Shown: in pieces, positions 42,572 to 51,216 of the stretch | Layout: every line of letters begins with the position of its first letter | How positions within the stretch are numbered: the first letter of the stretch is position 1 | From: Moorella mulderi DSM 14980 | GTDB lineage: Bacteria > Bacillota > DSM-521 > Neomoorellales > Neomoorellaceae | Assembly: GCF_001594015.1 (NCBI RefSeq) | Contig: NZ_LTBC01000002.1 | Span: 248,001 to 312,000, forward strand | Direction of reading: 5' to 3' | Length of the DNA stretch: 64,000 nucleotides | Translations under genes and position numbers: made by a program | Notes under the pieces: model-generated | The model's input: only the letters and a program-made list of their open reading frames with translations | What the model was told of the DNA's origin: nothing | Database searches by the model: none

Positions 42572-43552
42572 ATGAGGGCCGGAAATTTGTTAGAGGTGAA
42601 CGGCTTAAAAAAATATTTCCCGGTCCAGCGCAGCCTGGCCAGCCGCCTGTTCGGGCAGCGCCCGGGCTGGCTGAAGGCGGTGGATGGCGTGGACCTGTTC
42701 ATCCGGGAGGGGGAAACCCTCGGCCTGGTGGGGGAAAGCGGATCGGGGAAAAGTACCCTGGGGCGCACGGTAGTGGGTTTGTACGAAGCAACGGCGGGTG
42801 AAGTGCGGTTTGAGGGGAGGCCGGTAAAGGAGCTGTCCCCTCAGGAGCGCAAAAGCTTCCGGCAAAAGGTGCAAATGATTTTCCAAAACCCTTACTCTTC
42901 GTTGAACCCCCGTAAAACGGTCCGACAGATTCTGGACGTGCCCCTGCGGATGAGGGGGGTACCGGGGCCGGAGCGGCCGAGCGAAATGGAAGAGCTGTTG
43001 GAACGGGTGGGCTTAAGCCGCTGGCATTTAAACCAGTACCCCCACCAGTTAAGCGGCGGGCAACGCCAGCGGATCGGAATTGCCCGTGCGCTGGCCGTGC
43101 ACCCCCGGTTTATCGTCGCCGACGAGCCGGTATCCGCCCTGGACGTATCTGTGCAGGCGCAGATTATCAACCTGCTCATGGACCTGCAGGAACAGTTCCG
43201 GCTTACTTATCTTTTCATCGCTCACGACATCAACGTGGTTCACCACATCAGCAACCGGATCGCCGTGATGTACCTGGGGCGGGTGGTGGAAATCGCCGGC
43301 AGCGAGGAACTGCTGACCGCCCCGCGGCATCCTTACACAAAGGCGCTGATTTCCGCCATTCCGGAAATCAGCAAAATCCGGCGGCGCGAGCGCATCCTCC
43401 TGGAGGGGACGATCCCCAGTCCGCTTAACCCGCCCCCGGGCTGTTGCTTCCAGACCCGCTGCCCGGAGAAAAAAGACCCCGTCTGTACCCAAATCGTGCC
43501 GACGCTAAAAGACGTGGGCGGGGACCATTTCGTCGCCTGCCACCTTTATTAA
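42572..43552 (+). CDS. ABC transporter ATPase, DppF/OppF type
   Basis: A 326-residue second ATPase. Walker [10 protein letters not shown], signature LSGGQRQRI, Walker B FIVADEPVSALD, and the oligopeptide-type C-terminus PPPGCCFQTRCPEKKDP. The ATG at 42572 has AAGGAGGGAG upstream, 12 bases after the DppD stop. It completes a five-component peptide-class importer. Confidence 0.94.
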   Translation: MRAGNLLEVNGLKKYFPVQRSLASRLFGQRPGWLKAVDGVDLFIREGETLGLVGESGSGKSTLGRTVVGLYEATAGEVRFEGRPVKELSPQERKSFRQKVQMIFQNPYSSLNPRKTVRQILDVPLRMRGVPGPERPSEMEELLERVGLSRWHLNQYPHQLSGGQRQRIGIARALAVHPRFIVADEPVSALDVSVQAQIINLLMDLQEQFRLTYLFIAHDINVVHHISNRIAVMYLGRVVEIAGSEELLTAPRHPYTKALISAIPEISKIRRRERILLEGTIPSPLNPPPGCCFQTRCPEKKDPVCTQIVPTLKDVGGDHFVACHLY

Positions 43553-43582
43553 ATAAGTTAAGTACCTGGCACTTAACTTATT
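43552..43582 (+). repeat. Hairpin between DppF-type ATPase and C26 genes
   Basis: AATAAGTTAAGT / ACTTAACTTATT (43552-43563 and 43571-43582), a perfect 12-base stem with a seven-base loop followed by TTTTCG. It could act as a leaky terminator before the last gene. Confidence 0.65.
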
Positions 43583-43602
43583 TTCGAGGGGAGAGAAAAG
43601 TT

Positions 43603-44340
43603 TTGCTTCCTATTATCGGAATCACGGTGGCTTTTGAAACCATCCTGGAAAATTCCCCGGTGCCCGGGGCCGATCTTTACTATACTAACCGGGAATACGC
43701 CCGGGCCGTGGAGTTAGCCGGGGCCGTGCCCGTCATGCTGCCGGCGGTTAAAGATGAAACGGTTTTGCGGGGTCTGCTGGATCGTCTTGATGCACTGGTG
43801 GTCACCGGCGGGGTGCGGCCGCTGCCCAAGGACATGCTGGCCGAGCCGGTTTTGCCCGGCCTGAAGGAACAAAACCCGGCCCGCTACGCCTCCGACTACC
43901 GGTTGATTGCCGAAGCTCTGCGCAGGGACATGCCCCTGCTGGGAATTTGCCGCGGCCACCAGATGATCAATGAGGTAACGGGCGGAAACCTGTGCCTGCG
44001 CCTCCCCGAACCACACCCGCACTGCCAGACAAGTCCCCCCGCCGCGCCGGCCCACGCGGTGGAGATTGAACCGGATACGTTGGTCCACCGGATTGTGGGG
44101 CAGCGGCACCTGCCCGTGAACAGCCTGCACCTCCAGGCTGTGGAAAAGGTCGGCCCGGGGATGATCGTGGCGGCAAGGGCGGAAGACGGCGTGGTCGAGG
44201 CCATCGAAAGCAAAAACCACTCCTTTGTCTTGGGCCTGCAGTTCCACCCGGAGAAAATGACCGACGAGTCCATATATTTGAACTTTTTTAAAGCCCTGGC
44301 AAATCAGGCAAAAGCCTACCGAAGCAACGCTTTACGGTAA
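43603..44340 (+). CDS. C26 family gamma-glutamyl hydrolase-like amidotransferase
   Basis: A 245-residue class-I-glutaminase fold of the PuuD/gamma-glutamyl hydrolase type. It begins LPIIGITVAFET and has ALVVTGGVRPLP, the nucleophile motif LLGICRGHQMINEVTGG, then VNSLHLQAVE and the triad His/Glu in GLQFHPEKM. The start is TTG 43603 behind GAGGGGAGAG. A far upstream start would run over the DppF gene. Last in the ABC operon, it suggests that the imported compound carries a gamma-glutamyl or similar amide bond hydrolysed in the cytoplasm. The exact substrate is unknown. Confidence 0.92.
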   Translation: MLPIIGITVAFETILENSPVPGADLYYTNREYARAVELAGAVPVMLPAVKDETVLRGLLDRLDALVVTGGVRPLPKDMLAEPVLPGLKEQNPARYASDYRLIAEALRRDMPLLGICRGHQMINEVTGGNLCLRLPEPHPHCQTSPPAAPAHAVEIEPDTLVHRIVGQRHLPVNSLHLQAVEKVGPGMIVAARAEDGVVEAIESKNHSFVLGLQFHPEKMTDESIYLNFFKALANQAKAYRSNALR

Positions 44341-44570
44341 AAGTTCATTTTCCTCTTCGAAGCTTAAGGGATCAAGAGTGGGGGGCCTTGTCCGCCGGCT
44401 AACCGCAGAGGCTATATTTCGATTGCTCAAAGTAACCACAAAAGCTTCCGGATACCGTTTAAGCTTAAATATTAACCGTTTAGGATAAAATATCAACCAT
44501 TCACGGATGGAACCTACATTCCGCACCATTGGATATAATTGCCACTCATTTTTTGTAGTGCGTAAAACTT
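44341..44570. other. No clear gene; spacer before a broken insertion sequence
   Basis: AT-richer sequence. The minus strand has a 65-codon open frame (44332-44529) with no ribosome site and no recognisable similarity, so I do not call it. Confidence 0.5.
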
Positions 44571-46356
44571 CTATCCACTACCGTGAGGTGGAAAAAGATA
44601 TATTTCCTTACCGAAGCCGGCAAGTTCAAGAGCTCTAATCACCTCCGGCCCCTGATAGTTGATTAACGCCCGGTCCGAACCCTGTTTAACTACCAGGAGA
44701 TAATCGAACATCTCCCGGAGTGCCCTGGCTGTAGGGTTAGTGCTCTTACGTTTCCCCGGCAGGATTAAGGAGGACTCCTCTTGATCCAGACTTTTTCTGA
44801 CCCGATACTCCAGGTAAGCTGCCACCAGAAGAGCTAGCTGAAAAACAAAAGACATGGCTTCTACCCGGTTTTTGTTTTTAAGGAAGATGGGTCCCAGGAG
44901 GACCGGCTGTTTTAAGAAACGGAACTGTCTCTCAACAGCATCTGTTCCTTATACTCCTTAAGTACCTCCCGGTCGGGGTAAGCTTTGGTATCCATGAGGT
45001 TGGTAATGAGGACAAAGGTGGAAGCAAGGTCTTTTTCATGGGCCATTGCTTCCCGGTCTTCCTCTATCTGGATGTGGGCATGGTAGACAATTGTGTTTAA
45101 TGGCTGCTCTCCTTTCCTGGGCCGCCCCCGTTTGACATAGTTACTCACTATTTCTTGCGTAACCGTGCCTTTCAAGATGAAAGGTTGGTGGCGGTATTCC
45201 TGGCAGAAGAGTTCTATGGCTTTTTTGGCGTCGGCCTCACAGGCGAAGGGACGCCGGGAAAGATCTTTGGCGGCCTTTTCCAGAACTTCTCTTTGCTTGG
45301 CCCACTTTTTCAAGAGACTATTCTCTTTGCGCTTATCCAGGGTTGTGGAGTGGACCACGATTAACAGGTAACCGCGGCCGTCTATTTCCCGGACAAAGCT
45401 CTGGCTTTTATAGCAGGCAGCATCTTTCTTTGGGCTCAGTTTCCCGATCTCCTGCCAGAAACCGGTGCGGAAGGCCTCGGCCTTAATTTCCTTGTTAAGG
45501 CCGAAGTTCTCCGGTAACAGGGAGATAAACTGGAGGGCAGGTTTGTTCTCCTGAACTAAAAGAGCCAGGTTATCCTTAGTTACCAGAGCGCAGTCCGCCA
45601 CAAAAATAATCCCTTTAAGCTTTGCCGGGCTGAAGGTTTGGACCAATTCCTCGATAACCTGGGGGTACCAGGACTTATCACTGGTATTGCCGTCCAAGCT
45701 CTGAGCCAAAATGGGCAACCCATCTCTATTTACGGTCAAGCCGATGAGAAATTGTTTGAGGTTGGGGCGATGATCTTTGCTAAAACCGAAAGTGATGTCT
45801 AAATCTCCTTCGCCCTCATAGGCGCCATGCACGGATATAGAGGTGGTATCCACATGGATGCCTTCAATGAGCACGCTGTGGGTTGCGGCGGCAGTTAAGG
45901 CAATGGTCGAAAAGAGCTTTTTTAACTGGCCGCTGGCGAAGAGTTTATCCAGGGCCCGGCCCAGGGCATCATCGTTAAAATCTTCAGGCCGGAGCTGTTG
46001 TTCAGCGCCAAACAAGACCTCCAGCTCCTGGTTCTCATAAAAGCGCTCCACATGATAAAGAGCCTCCCGGTCAACCAGGAGATTAATTATCAGCGCCTTA
46101 ACCCGATTTCCCGGAGAAAGATGACACTGTACCGGGTCCCAGTCAACTACGGCATCTATGATTTCTGCTATCTTCAGGACGTCACACAGCCTGGCGATAA
46201 GGGCGGCAGGACCGGCCCTGAAGAAGCGCATATTATCGATTGCTACAGGCATCGAACATTCCTCCAGAACTCTCTTAGAGGAATGTTTCGACATGAAATG
46301 TTTGAAGATTCCCTCTACTATTATTTCTTCCTGTACCCTGTAAAACTCCTATAAAA
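44551..46356 (-). mobile_element. Insertion sequence of IS1634 type, inactive
   Basis: Contains the broken transposase below. Loosely matching ends TTTTGTAGTGCGTAAAAC (44551-44568) and the reverse complement of GTAAAACTCCTATAAAA (46340-46356) may be its imperfect inverted repeats. No target-site duplication was identified, so the ends are tentative. Confidence 0.45.
44571..46294 (-). pseudogene. IS1634-family transposase, frameshifted
   Basis: From 46294 the protein carries the DUF4277-type N-terminus (MPVAIDNMRFFRAGPAAL), VKALIINLLVDREALYHVERFY, the DDE-type core (VDTTSISVHGAYEGEGD, QSLDGNTSDKSW, IIFVADCALVTKDNL) and then stops at RDSSVS near 44912. The C-terminal part (FRFLKQPVLLGPIFLKNKNRVEAMSF onward) continues in another frame to 44571. 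The break, near 44940, looks like loss of four bases from a CAGACAGA tandem (DAVERQF expected). Otherwise the sequence is well preserved, so inactivation may be recent. Confidence 0.85.
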
Positions 46357-46442
46357 TTATTTTGGGGTTGCTCACAGGGTGCGGAAGATAGGATGGAATA
46401 TTGTTTGTTCGAAAAAGTCGTGGTAAATAACTCAAGGCAAAT

Positions 46443-47000
46443 TTATGCTGCTGCCCGGGTTAACAAGCGTTTTTTAAAAAACTCCGGCAGGGATTCCATA
46501 AAGCTGTCTAATATTTCTTCCAGCACGTCATCAGGTAAGTACAATTTATCCCGAAGCACCTGCGTAAATAACTCAAGGAGAATGACGAATGCTTTTGCAA
46601 AGCTAATGTTTTCAATCTCTTCGCACATTTCGTAGAAGATTCCGCCCCAGGAAGGTCATCCTTGCTTTCTTCGATTTTCGATACTGAGCAGTATGTAGCG
46701 GACACAGACCAGGGTGGTGTGGGCAACCATGGCGTCGTAGTCCCGGACCTGGAATTCTTTGGCCAGACCCAGAAACGACTTACACATTTTGAAGTAGACC
46801 TCGATGTCCCAGCGCATTCCGTAAATCCGAATGATTTCTTAATTCCGAAATGGTGGTATTGGTCGACAACAGGGCTAACCATCATAATGCACAACGGCGA
46901 CGATTGAATAACCGTTTAGTTTCTTGATCCTGGCCTCTTTTAAGCACTCCTTGACGTTAAAGCGCTTAAAGAAACTACTAATTCGGGTCTGGATCTAGAT
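46443..47000 (-). pseudogene. IS4-family transposase remnant
   Basis: Pieces of a transposase in several frames. An N-side piece reads FFKRFNVKECLKEARIKKLNGYSIVAVVH. After a gap comes IYGMRWDIEVYFKMCKSFLGLAKEFQV with the Y-(2)-R-(3)-E-(6)-K type signature of IS4 enzymes. After another frameshift the C-terminus reads GGIFYEMCEEIENISFAKAF to 46443. At least two frameshifts and one internal deletion; not functional. Confidence 0.75.
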
Positions 47001-47179
47001 ATTTTCGGATAACTCTGTTATAATGGGAGGCAAGCAAAACACCTTTCCTTTCGGTTGATGAGTTATTTGCTGGTTCCATGTATACCAGAAAAAGGGTATT
47101 TTGCCTATTATTTAATAAAACTTTATTTTATCACGGTACTCAAAAAGATCAACTGCGAACGTTGAGTTAATTAACATTA

Positions 47180-48272
47180 TATTAGCGTTCATTGGCGGTC
47201 TGCCAGGTGGTGCCGGTTATGTCTCCCTTTTTGGCAGTTGCGCCCTAGCGACCATGACGGTACCGGACCGGGCAACGTCGCGGCTACCGGTGTTTTTACC
47301 ATCCCGGCCATGATCCGGAGCGGTTTTCCCCGCCACCTGGCAGCAACGGTGGAAATGGCGGCCAGCATGCTGGGTAACCAGGTTGGCCCCGGTTTAAATC
47401 TGGTCGCTTTTGCCATATTCTCGACTTTATACCCCGATAAATATTCCCTTTCTACTTTCTGGCTGGGGCTATATATTGTTTTCGGCTGGTTGATTCTACA
47501 ACGCTGGCTCACCCTGCTGGCCTTTTGCAAATATTACAGGGTACAGCCCGTACCTAAAAAGGAGCGGCCCAACCTGGCCCAGGCCCTCAAAGAAGGCTGG
47601 AGCGCCCTACTAATTCCGGTTTTTATCCTGGGTCCGATTATTATCGATTCAGTTTTTAAGACTACCCTTATAGCCCGCTATGGTCCTGATGGCGCCAAGG
47701 CCTTTTCCGCTTCGGTGCTCCTGATGGCGGCAGGGTTCTGTACCTTCTACACCATTATTGTCGGACGCAAGGAGATTCCCGGTGGCTTTAACCTGAATAG
47801 CGTTTTCGCCATGTTCCGGGATAGCTTAAAAGGGGTAGTACCGGTTTCGGCTACTATTTACCTTGCCTACGCCATTGCCCTGGTGTTCCAGAAAGTAGAA
47901 ATGAGCGAAGCAATTAAGACCTGGTTCTTGAGTTTCGGTCTGGGTAAAGCAGGCTGGGCCTTACTGATAGTCGTCTTTACCGCTTTCCTGGGGATGGTTT
48001 TACCCGGATCTTCCCAGGTAGCCATCCTGGGTTCAGCCATTATCTCTACCGGTGCGGCGGTAGGCCTCGATCCTTTCCTGGTAGCTGTCGTTATGCCGGC
48101 CATTACCGGAGTAATGGAAGGTATGACCCCGCCCCTGGCCCTGGCCATGTATACGGCTATGGGGATTGCCCGGTCCAAGTTTTGGGAGACGGCTAATGAC
48201 TTACGTCTGGGTATTTGCTCACCTTATAGTCACCTTCTTACTCCTTATCGGCGTCTTACCTATATTTATTAA
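47180..48272 (+). pseudogene. Decayed TRAP transporter large permease (DctM type)
   Basis: Only the second half of a fused TRAP permease is present. FIGGLPGGAGYVSLFGSCALATM opens it, then a frameshift near 47250, then GPGNVAATGVFTIPAMIRSGFPRHLAATVE, central spans, FLGMVLPGSSQVAILGSAI and GVMEGMTPPLALAMYTAMGIARSKFWETA. A second frameshift near 48195 puts the terminal VWVFAHLIVTFLLLIGVLPIF out of frame. The 5' half and the usual binding-protein neighbour are missing. Confidence 0.8.
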
Positions 48273-48301
48273 ATAAGTTATGTAGGTCTCGTAAACCTCC
48301 A

Positions 48302-48793
48302 GAAAACCCCAAGTAAAAGAAGGGGCAAGCTTCTGACCAGACTTAAGTCTATCCTTAAGTTTCGCCAAAAAAGGACGCAGCTTAAGGCGGCGGTCACGAA
48401 TTTTCGTGCTATCCTCCAGCTAACAGCGGTGGAAGAAATCATAAAAAGTACCGACGCCAGGCGTCTTATGCGGTTCGAAACCCGAAAGGATAGCCAGGAC
48501 CTTATCCCGTATGAGCATCGAGACCCATTGCGAAATACCAGCGATCTTCAAATTAGTCATCAATACCAAAGAACGCAGCAAGTCAACCGGCTCGAACTCA
48601 GCTGAGCGGCCAAAAGCAGAATAACGGGATAACAAGAAAGGGATGGCTGGGTCCAGATTAAGGAGCCAGACCCTGGCAACTGGGTGGAGAAAGACAACAA
48701 CCTTTCTGGCTCCGAAAGAGCCAAAGAAAGCAGTCTTTCCCGCAGGAACTGTTGGAAATCAGAGTGGCAGCGACAGGTAAGGAGCATAAACAA
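48302..48793 (-). pseudogene. N-terminal transposase remnant
   Basis: Minus-strand fragment in two frames. It begins LTCRCHSDFQQFLRERLLSL near 48790, shifts frame, then continues PVDLLRSLVLMTNLKIAGISQWV and ILSGFEPHKTPGVGTFYDFFHR, followed by a stop and a basic tail. This is typical of the first 150 residues of a DDE transposase. The catalytic core is absent. Confidence 0.65.
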
Positions 48794-48991
48794 AACACCA
48801 CCTCAAATAGGGTATTGAAAAATACTTCTACCCAAATTTTGGTGGCGTTTTGAAAAAGTCAAAGGTTAAAATTTGCCGTAATGGATGGAATTAGAAGCAA
48901 TACAATCTAAATCGCACACGTACTAACTCAAACGCCTATTTTCGGCACCTATTTATCCCTATACCCCATAGGAGCTGGGGAGAAAAAATAA

Positions 48992-49011
48992 AAACCCTTC
49001 CTGAAGGGTTT
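48992..49011. terminator. Hairpin between the transposase remnant and the small membrane gene
   Basis: AAACCCTT-CCTG-AAGGGTTT, preceded on the plus strand by an A-rich run (so a T-run on the minus strand). It would act as a minus-strand terminator, though no intact minus-strand gene lies to its right. Confidence 0.5.
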
Positions 49012-49070
49012 GAGTACCAACATTTGGAAGTTTTCGAGAACGTACAAGTATCTGGCTAGGAGGTATTGAA

Positions 49071-49355
49071 ATGAATAAAGCATTGGTAGACCTTTTTAAC
49101 AACCTTTTTGGCATCTTTGTTTTAATTGCCGTCCTCATTGGTGCGCTGGTGGCTTTCATGTTTGGTGCGGGATTTCTCATAGGCGGCCCGGCAGCCACCC
49201 AGATAGCCTTGATTGGTAAAAAATTCCTCGATTACGCTATAAAAATAGCTGCTGTCGGCGTACTGTTCGGGTTATTTAGCTTCTACACCAGGGGAATTCA
49301 TGAGCTAACCTTAAGTAATGATCATCAAGAAAGCGAAACCAGAGAGTTAGCATAG
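49071..49355 (+). CDS. Small membrane protein, 94 aa
   Basis: Unknown family. Two hydrophobic helices (residues 14-38 and 55-75), the first in NNLFGIFVLIAVLIGALVAFMFGAGFLIGG, and a hydrophilic, acidic C-terminus. The start has AGGAGGTATTGAA. It appears to be an intact gene marooned between remnants; its natural partner may have been lost. Confidence 0.7.
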   Translation: MNKALVDLFNNLFGIFVLIAVLIGALVAFMFGAGFLIGGPAATQIALIGKKFLDYAIKIAAVGVLFGLFSFYTRGIHELTLSNDHQESETRELA

Positions 49356-49422
49356 AGCAGACGCAATAAAAGAAGGCATGGCATCTACTTTTCGGGTAGC
49401 ATAGGGCTTCGACCCCGGTTAC

Positions 49423-49655
49423 ACGGGCCAGGTCGCCGATGGTATGGATGCCGAGCTTGGCCAGATGCGCCTCCATCCGGGGACCTACGCCGAAAAGCTC
49501 CTTCACCGGCAGGGGCCACATCTGGGGCCACATCTTTTTAGGAACGTCAGGGTAATCGAGGACCGTCAGGCCGTCGGGCTTTTGCATCTCGGCCGCCATC
49601 TTGGCCAGTAGCTTTGTAGGCCCCAGGCCGACACTGGTGGTAATGCCCACCATCG
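49423..49655 (-). pseudogene. Second, partial dinB copy
   Basis: About 78 codons matching residues near the thumb of the dinB at 30.9-32.1 kb (VGLGPTKLLAKMAAEMQKPDG, GVGPRMEAHLAKLGIHTIGDLAR), with most differences synonymous. It carries a small duplication (KKMWPQMWPLPV where the other copy has KKMWPLPV). Both ends are cut and flanked by unrelated sequence. Confidence 0.85.
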
Positions 49656-49799
49656 CCCTGCTTGCCAAAATAACAAGGGGTCTGCGAACAGATGTTAGCG
49701 GCTCCTGGCCCTGCGTGCCGCCGGTTTGGTTCAGGTTCCCTAACCCCATCTTTAAAACTTTAGCAGGATTTTAACTGTAACAAGTCGAATTATAATTAT

Positions 49800-49870
49800 A
49801 CTTCGTATATCCTCAGCAATACGGCCTGAGGGTTTCTACCAGGCAACCGCAAATTGCCCGGCTACGAAGT
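49800..49870 (+). promoter_or_regulatory. Purine riboswitch aptamer, guanine type
   Basis: P1 is ACTTCGTA (49800-49807) / TACGAAGT (49863-49870). P2 is CCTCAG / CTGAGG. The invariant J2/3 TTTCTACC lies at 49833-49840, and P3 is GGCAA / TTGCC with an L3 of CCGCAAA. The base before the P1 3' strand is C (49862), equivalent to C74 of the xpt switch, which pairs with guanine or hypoxanthine; adenine switches have U there. Confidence 0.88.
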
Positions 49871-49908
49871 TAGTCCTTCGTTGCTGCGCTACGGTTGCCT
49901 GGTTTTTT
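49839..49908 (+). terminator. Riboswitch expression platform terminator
   Basis: CCAGGCAACCG (49839-49849) can pair with CGGTTGCCTGG (49892-49902), followed by TTTTTT. The 5' arm lies inside the aptamer (J2/3 and P3), so aptamer and terminator exclude each other. An inner hairpin ACGAAG / CTTCGT (49864-49881) uses the P1 3' strand. Confidence 0.8.
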
Positions 49909-49932
49909 ATAACTACCGGAAGGAGGTTTAAC

Positions 49933-51216
49933 ATGCCGATTATCGGCACTTCCCCGCCCAGGGTGGATGCCCGGTCTAAAGTCACCGGCCAGGCCATCTA
50001 CCCGGCTGATGTTAATTTCCCTGGGATGATCTACGGCCAGGCCGTCCGCAGTCCCTACGCCCATGCCCGGATTATCAATATAGATACCTCGGCCGCTCTG
50101 GAGGTACCCGGGGTCCTCTGCGTCCTTACGGCCCGTGATATTCCCGGCCATAACGGCCAGGGCGTCGTCTACCAGGACATGCCCGTCCTGGCCCGGGACG
50201 AGGCGCGCTCGGTGAATGACGTCGTCGCCCTGGTAGGTGCCACCACCCCGGCCGCCGCTCGGGCCGGGGCCGCCAAAGTAAAGGTAACTTATGAGGAACT
50301 CCCGGCCCTTTTAGATCCCATCGCTGCCATGCAGCCATGGGCTCCCAGGGTCCATCCCGACCGGGACAACGTTATTTACCACCTGCCCATCCGCAAAGGT
50401 AATGTCGAAGCAGGATTTGCCGCGGCCGACGTGATTGTGGAAAATACCTACCGCACCCAGCTCCTGGACCATGCCTTCCTCCAGCCGGAGGCCGCCGTGG
50501 CCCGGGTGGATGAGCGCGGCCACTTGGTAATTTACGTGGCCACCCAGTATGTTCACTGGGACCGGACAGAAGTAGCCCGGGTGCTGGGCTGGAACCAGGA
50601 CCGCATCCGCATCGTGGCCCCGGCCGTGGGCGGTGCCTTCGGCGGCCGGGAAGATATGACCCTGCAGACCCTGGTGGCGTTGCTGGCCGTGCATACCTCG
50701 CGGCCGGCTAAAATGGTCCTTACCCGGGAAGAATCCTTCCTGGCCCACAGCAAGCGCCACCCCATGATCATGCGCTATAAGACCGGGGCCACCAGGGATG
50801 GAAAGTTAACGGCGCTGGAGGCGGAAATCATCGGCGACAGCGGCGCCTATTCTTCCTGGGCCCCTAACGTTTTGCGCAAAGCGGCCATCCATGCCACCGG
50901 TCCTTATGTCATCCCCAACGTCAAGATTGATGCTTACGCGGTCTATACCAATAATCCCTTTACCGGCGCCATGCGCGGTTTTGGTGCCACCCAGCCGCCC
51001 CTGGCTTACGAAAGCCAGATGGATGAACTGGCCAGCCGCCTGGGGATCCATCCTTTTACAATCCGCTGGCTCAATGCCTTCCGCCAGGGGGATATAACTG
51101 CCACCGGCCAGGTCCTGGAAAGCAGTGTCGGCCTTATAGACACCATGCTCCAGGCGGCCCGGGCCGCAGGCTGGTCGCTGGAAGAGTTAATACCGGGAGG
51201 GAAGCAGGATGAGTAA
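49933..51216 (+). CDS. Xanthine dehydrogenase-family molybdenum subunit, N-terminal half
   Basis: A 427-residue protein equal to the first half of the XDH/aldehyde oxidase large subunit: RVDARSKVTGQAIYPADV, VRSPYAHARI, the molybdopterin motif GGAFGGREDM, and GAMRGFGATQPPLAYE (the conserved substrate-orienting Arg). The second half is encoded by the next gene, whose ATG overlaps its stop. Split large subunits are known from Eubacterium barkeri nicotinate dehydrogenase (NdhL/NdhM). The riboswitch in front points instead to a purine substrate. The start has AGGAGG. Confidence 0.9.
   Translation: MPIIGTSPPRVDARSKVTGQAIYPADVNFPGMIYGQAVRSPYAHARIINIDTSAALEVPGVLCVLTARDIPGHNGQGVVYQDMPVLARDEARSVNDVVALVGATTPAAARAGAAKVKVTYEELPALLDPIAAMQPWAPRVHPDRDNVIYHLPIRKGNVEAGFAAADVIVENTYRTQLLDHAFLQPEAAVARVDERGHLVIYVATQYVHWDRTEVARVLGWNQDRIRIVAPAVGGAFGGREDMTLQTLVALLAVHTSRPAKMVLTREESFLAHSKRHPMIMRYKTGATRDGKLTALEAEIIGDSGAYSSWAPNVLRKAAIHATGPYVIPNVKIDAYAVYTNNPFTGAMRGFGATQPPLAYESQMDELASRLGIHPFTIRWLNAFRQGDITATGQVLESSVGLIDTMLQAARAAGWSLEELIPGGKQDE

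Noticed and set aside
44332-44529. 65-codon minus-strand frame before the IS1634 element
   Set aside because: No ribosome site, overlaps the end of the C26 gene, and no recognisable similarity.
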